64,000 nucleotides of DNA from Flavobacterium frigoris PS1. GTDB lineage: Bacteria; Bacteroidota; Bacteroidia; Flavobacteriales; Flavobacteriaceae. A model generated the notes under the pieces. That model was given only the letters and a program-made list of their open reading frames with translations, did not search any database and was not told where the DNA came from. A program made the position numbers and the translations under genes. Below are positions 60,293-64,000 of this stretch, in pieces; positions within the stretch are counted from its first letter, which is position 1; every line of letters starts with the position of its first letter. The stretch lies in contig NZ_AHKF01000032.1 in NCBI RefSeq assembly GCF_000252125.1, positions 1 to 64,000 of the forward strand, written 5' to 3'.

Positions 60293-60615
60293 TTTTATTT
60301 TATTTATTCCGAATTCGTTATCCGAATTCGTCGAAAATGACTTTAATGTAAAATCAATATTTCATATTAAATTATTAGCTGATAAAAAAGGCTAACAAAG
60401 ATTAATTGCAAGTATACCATAACGAAACCATTGATCACTTTTCCAATAGTCATAACTATAGCCTAAAGTAAATATTTAGTATGCTTTGTATTAGATCTTA
60501 AAGATGGTACTTCAATTATTTTTTATTATGCTAATAATTTTCCTACATCATATTTTTTGAATAATCAAAATTGAATCAAAAAAAACCTTAAATTTACATC
60601 TGATTCTATGTAAAT
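60293..60615. other. Intergenic region with a short direct repeat
   Basis: About 320 bases, no gene recognised. TCCGAATTCGT occurs twice in 60308-60331 (13-bp period), each copy holding the palindrome CGAATTCG. Confidence 0.5.
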
Positions 60616-61077
60616 ATGACGGAAAACGAAAAGATCATTGTCAAATTCTACTCTGCTTTTGCAAACGGTGATGCTTCCACTATGAGTGAATGCTATCACC
60701 CAGATATTGCTTTTCGTGATCCAGTTTTCGGATTACTGAAGGGAGGTACTGTTTCCAAAATGTGGAAAATGCTTATTGAAAGCAGCAAAGGAGCTTTGAA
60801 AATTGATGTTTCAGATATAAAAGCCGACGAGTACGTTGGCGCAGCCCAATGGACCGCATCCTATATCTTTAGCAAGACCAACAGAAAAGTTATAAATGTA
60901 ATCCAGGCTCGTTTCCATTTTCAAGACGGATTAATTATAAAACATACGGATGACTTTGATCTATGGAAATGGTCTAAGCAAGCTTTTGGAATAACAGGAG
61001 TATTATTTGGCTGGACCGGGCATATGCAAAAGAAGATAAACGAAAAGGCGGTTTCATCCCTTAAAAAATATAAATAA
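60616..61077 (+). CDS. SnoaL/NTF2-like small-ligand protein
   Basis: A 153-residue protein with the NTF2-like pattern: a helix (ENEKIIVKFYSAFANGDASTMSECYHPDIAFRDPVFG) followed by mixed beta strands (VGAAQWTASYIFSKTNRKVINVIQARFHFQDGLIIKHTDDFDLWKWSKQ). The FRDPVFG Asp lies at the position of family catalytic or pocket residues. The substrate is unknown. It is followed 11 bases later by a DinB-like gene. Confidence 0.9.
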   Translation: MTENEKIIVKFYSAFANGDASTMSECYHPDIAFRDPVFGLLKGGTVSKMWKMLIESSKGALKIDVSDIKADEYVGAAQWTASYIFSKTNRKVINVIQARFHFQDGLIIKHTDDFDLWKWSKQAFGITGVLFGWTGHMQKKINEKAVSSLKKYK

Positions 61078-61088
61078 TCCAACATATA

Positions 61089-61532
61089 ATGGTTAAAATT
61101 TTAAAAACACTTTTTTACCGAGATTTAAATAGGCTAAAATCCGAAATTGAACTTTACAACAATGACAATGATATCTGGAAAACCCAGAAAGGAATAACTA
61201 ATTCTGCTGGAAATCTTTGTTTGCATTTAGTAGGTAATCTTAATACCTATATTGGAAGCGTTATTGGGAAATCAAATTATGTTAGAGACCGAGAACTTGA
61301 GTTTTCATCAAAGGGTATCTCTAAAACAGAGCTGATTAAAAAAATCGAAGAAACTATAAATATAGTTAACAAATCTTTAGACCAATTATCAGAAGAGGAA
61401 TTGAAAATGGACTTCCCTACTTTGGTATTTGATGAAAAAACATCGACCGAGTTTATGTTAATCCACTTGACTACTCACCTAACCTATCATCTTGGACAAA
61501 TAAATTATCACAGGCGTTTATTGAATGACTAA
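61089..61532 (+). CDS. DinB-like (DUF1572) four-helix protein
   Basis: A 147-residue protein of the DinB/YfiT-like fold: LCLHLVGNLNTYIG in the second helix, and the C-terminal metal motif HLTTHLTYHLGQINYHRRLL, with His residues spaced to bind a metal together with the earlier His. Many members are thiol-dependent transferases or have unknown roles. It is coupled closely to the NTF2-like gene and probably co-transcribed. Confidence 0.88.
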   Translation: MVKILKTLFYRDLNRLKSEIELYNNDNDIWKTQKGITNSAGNLCLHLVGNLNTYIGSVIGKSNYVRDRELEFSSKGISKTELIKKIEETINIVNKSLDQLSEEELKMDFPTLVFDEKTSTEFMLIHLTTHLTYHLGQINYHRRLLND

Positions 61533-62129
61533 AACATACTTTCTATTCAAGTAAAATGATCCTATAAATACAACCCAGCAATTCTTTTTTTGAGAAAAAT
61601 TTTCAAATACTACTTGCTTCCGAGTGTGTTTTTTCGTTATTCGTGTTCGTCTATGGATAACTCACCACTTGCATTTCTTCATTTCAAAATATCCAAAGGC
61701 GATTCCTTTTCAGAATGATTTTTTTGCTGGGGTTTTCAAAAAAATGAAACGGAATATAATTAGAGGCAACAATTCTGCACAACTATTTCTTTCTTTGGGT
61801 ACATTCACCATGAGTACGCCTCTATAAAACTGAATCACCTTCCATCATATTATAGTATTTTTTAGGATATAGCCCATAAAACTACATTCCTACCAAATAA
61901 ATAAAAATAAAATAAACCTAAATAACTAAAAATCAATTATCTAATTTCATAATTTTACTTCCTCTTTCCTGATGAAAAGAATTTAGTAACTATTACCTTT
62001 TTGTGTCAAGACCTCCTTAGCACGTATTCCCTATAAAAAAGGAATTACTTTCTTATTTGGCTATTTATCACAAATGATTATCTTGCGGATCATGTTTAAG
62101 AATAAATATTGAGTTAAATCTAAAATATA
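61533..62129. other. Gene-poor region
   Basis: About 600 AT-rich bases. A 67-codon frame at 61624-61827 has no family features and unusual composition; I take it as chance. I see no promoter box, RNA or repeat that I can name. Confidence 0.5.
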
Positions 62130-63872
62130 ATGAAAAAAGTATTACACAAAAAATTAAACGAATTACAAGCAACGGCAATTTGTGGAAATGATATAAGTTC
62201 CTCTTGTCTCTATGTATCGGCCCTTACAATTATGTACGCCGGTCAGTACGCTTGGATTTCATTATTATTAGTCGCTGTTGTATTATTTTTGTTTAGAAAA
62301 ATATATGGAGAAGTTGTAGGTGCAATTCCTCTTAACGGTGGTGCTTACAATGTATTATTAAATACCGCTTCCAAAAGACTAGCTTCCATTGCGGCAACTT
62401 TAACTGTACTGTCCTATATGGCCACCGCCGTAATATCTGCTTCAGAAGGAATGCATTACCTACATGGAATAATTCCAGGAATTAATATCATGATAGCTAC
62501 AATTATTGTTTTACTTGCATTTACTGGACTGGCTATTTTAGGTATCGGAGAATCAGCAATTGTTGCAGTAGTAATTTTCATTATTCACCTCTCAACGTTA
62601 ACGATATTAGTTCTGGCTTCGTCTTGGTTTATTTTTAATACTGGACTAGACACTTTTAATATTAATTGGAGTCTTCCTGTCTCGACGGGTGGAATAGTAA
62701 ATGCTCTTTTCTTAGGATTTTCGGCCGCTATGCTAGGAATCTCAGGGTTTGAAAGTTCGGCAAACTTTGTCGAAGAGCAACAACAAGGAGTTTTTCCCAA
62801 AACACTCCGTAATATGTGGGCAATTGTAAGTTTTTTTAATCCCGTAATCGCATTACTATTAATTTGTATCATTCCTCTTGCCCAAGTAGGAGAACATCAA
62901 GAGTCATTATTGGCATATTTAGGGCATACCACAGGAGGTTCTTGGTTAGCTTATCTAATTTCAGTCGACGCTGTTTTAGTACTGTGTGGAGCCGTTTTAA
63001 CTTCGTTTGTTGGGGTTTCGGGCTTGTTAAATCGTATGACATTAGATCGAATATTACCTAATTACTTTTTGAAGCAAAACAAACGTGGGTCTAATTATCG
63101 AATAATTATTAGCTTCTTGATATTATGCGTATCTGTTTTATTCGTCACTGCAGGTGATCTTCTTGCATTGGCCGGAGTATATACTTTCTCATTCTTAGCA
63201 GTGATGGCACTTTTTGGTATTGGAAATCTATTATTGAAATTTAAACGTAAAAAATTACCAAGACCTGAAAAAGCCAGAGGAATCGCAGTTGTTTTTGCAG
63301 TATCCTTAATCGTTGCAGCATTTATAGGAAACATCCAATTGAACGTCAGCTCGTTTTATACATTCATAAAATACCTAATCCCTTCATTGTTGTTTATATC
63401 TATAATGCTTAATCGCTCCTTTCTTATAAAAGTTTTAATAGATGCTCTGGAATATTTTTACAAACCTTTAAGAAGAATGGTAATTTTCAGCAATCGTTAT
63501 TTAATGAAGATGAATTTGAAAATCAGTTCCCAAGAGCTTGTTTTTTTTACTAAAGGGGATGATGTTGCCATTATAAATAAAGTAATGCAATATGTTCAGA
63601 ATAATGAAACAACAAAAAAATTAAAGATCGTAAACATAAAAAGCGAAGGCGAAAACAATGATCTTCTTATCACAGACCTTAGAGTATTAGATCGAGCCTA
63701 TCCAGAGATTGACATCGAGTTCATCGAGTTAGATGGTATTTTTGGTCCTACAATAATCGACGAATTATCTAAAAAATGGGGAATTCCAAAAAATTTCATG
63801 TTCATTGGTTCTCCTGGAGACCGCTTTTCCTATAGAGTAGCTGAATTAGGAGGGGTACGTTTAATTATGTAA
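62130..63872 (+). CDS. APC-superfamily amino acid permease with a soluble C-terminal domain
   Basis: 580 residues. The first about 440 residues contain some 12 membrane helices of the APC type, with the opening motif ELQATAICGNDISSSCLYVS and later IPLNGGAYNVLL and SGFESSANFVEEQQQGVFPKTLRN. The last about 105 residues form a soluble domain (VFFTKGDDVAIINKVMQYV, IEFIELDGIFGPTIIDELSKKWGIPKNFMFIGSPG) that may regulate transport. The substrate is unknown. It is not obviously operonic with the NTF2/DinB pair. Confidence 0.9.
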   Translation: MKKVLHKKLNELQATAICGNDISSSCLYVSALTIMYAGQYAWISLLLVAVVLFLFRKIYGEVVGAIPLNGGAYNVLLNTASKRLASIAATLTVLSYMATAVISASEGMHYLHGIIPGINIMIATIIVLLAFTGLAILGIGESAIVAVVIFIIHLSTLTILVLASSWFIFNTGLDTFNINWSLPVSTGGIVNALFLGFSAAMLGISGFESSANFVEEQQQGVFPKTLRNMWAIVSFFNPVIALLLICIIPLAQVGEHQESLLAYLGHTTGGSWLAYLISVDAVLVLCGAVLTSFVGVSGLLNRMTLDRILPNYFLKQNKRGSNYRIIISFLILCVSVLFVTAGDLLALAGVYTFSFLAVMALFGIGNLLLKFKRKKLPRPEKARGIAVVFAVSLIVAAFIGNIQLNVSSFYTFIKYLIPSLLFISIMLNRSFLIKVLIDALEYFYKPLRRMVIFSNRYLMKMNLKISSQELVFFTKGDDVAIINKVMQYVQNNETTKKLKIVNIKSEGENNDLLITDLRVLDRAYPEIDIEFIELDGIFGPTIIDELSKKWGIPKNFMFIGSPGDRFSYRVAELGGVRLIM

Positions 63873-63927
63873 CTTTATTTAGGAATATAGTGCACTATTG
63901 ATCTTGAAATCGGAAAAATAAAAACAC

Positions 63928-64000
63928 ATGAAAAAAATTATCGACTACACGCTTTTTCAAGATGGTGATTTTAACATTAAAGTAATTAACATTTTAAAAC
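63928..64000 (+). CDS. Start of an unidentified gene, truncated by the window
   Basis: ATG at 63928 opens a frame of 24 codons (MKKIIDYTLFQDGDFNIKVI...) that runs off the edge, 55 bases after the permease stop. A mechanosensitive channel N-terminus is one guess from the short polar start, but there is too little sequence to tell. Confidence 0.4.
   Translation, partial: MKKIIDYTLFQDGDFNIKVINILK

Noticed and set aside
61624..61827. 67-codon open frame
   Set aside because: Unusual amino acid composition, no start context, no family resemblance; likely chance.

Overview
The window looks like a chromosomal segment of a Flavobacterium-like member of the Bacteroidota. Base composition is strongly AT-rich. 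Several promoters carry the TAnnTTTG -7 element typical of this phylum. The gene content also fits: an ECF sigma/FecR/TonB-receptor signalling set, many short lipoproteins, a TlpA-type lipoprotein, a fused alpha/beta E1 2-oxoacid dehydrogenase and UvrA. Two DUF3494 ice-binding proteins suggest a cold or icy habitat (inference). No prophage, insertion sequence, CRISPR array or rRNA operon was seen.

Layout. 1-1945 is the 5' part of a large secreted repeat protein on the minus strand. 2.6-4.1 kb holds a TlpA-type thioredoxin lipoprotein gene broken by one in-frame TGA, followed by tRNA-Tyr. 4.3-11.8 kb is general metabolism and envelope: SIMPL protein, rhomboid protease, lipid A-type acyltransferase, SelO AMPylase, a class V PLP enzyme, a PhoD-like phosphatase and a beta-barrel protein. 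11.8-18.1 kb holds two minus-strand lipoproteins (a metzincin-type protease and a duplicated-domain protein) divergent from an ECF sigma - FecR - TonB-receptor operon. 18.4-32.7 kb: SMR exporter, DUF1059 and DoxX proteins, GlmM, AcpH-like protein, two tandem gamma-glutamyltransferases, an AlkD remnant, a ClC channel, a Fic gene broken by two in-frame stops, UvrA and a LOG-family protein. 32.8-39.8 kb: a peptidase-M1-like protein lacking the zinc motif and apparently fused to an outer-membrane barrel, the E1 fusion, a small lipoprotein, an M23 peptidase and another lipoprotein.

40.1-44.5 kb is a signalling operon: an AraC-type regulator, a 1120-residue hybrid histidine kinase and a stand-alone receiver. 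After an ice-binding lipoprotein and an aldehyde dehydrogenase, 47.5-54.7 kb is a cluster of small stress and envelope genes (Dps, YihY/BrkB, DUF2383, CsbD-like, Lmo0937-like, YtxH, holin-like). It ends in a protein made of the same 21-residue coiled-coil repeats found in the hybrid kinase, plus a lone histidine-phosphotransfer helix pair without an ATPase domain. A 12-base motif, TAAATNATGTAA, occurs as a 21-bp-phased direct repeat upstream of the first gene of this cluster and again upstream of a later one. The window closes with a second ice-binding protein (three Ig-like domains), an OmpA-family protein, an Old Yellow Enzyme, NTF2-like and DinB-like proteins, an APC permease and the first codons of another gene.

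The most interesting part is 40-55 kb. The hybrid kinase, the kinase-less repeat protein and the motif-bearing stress genes could form one signalling and response unit. This is inference from shared sequence features and proximity. All family names come from recognising motifs by eye; no database search was run.
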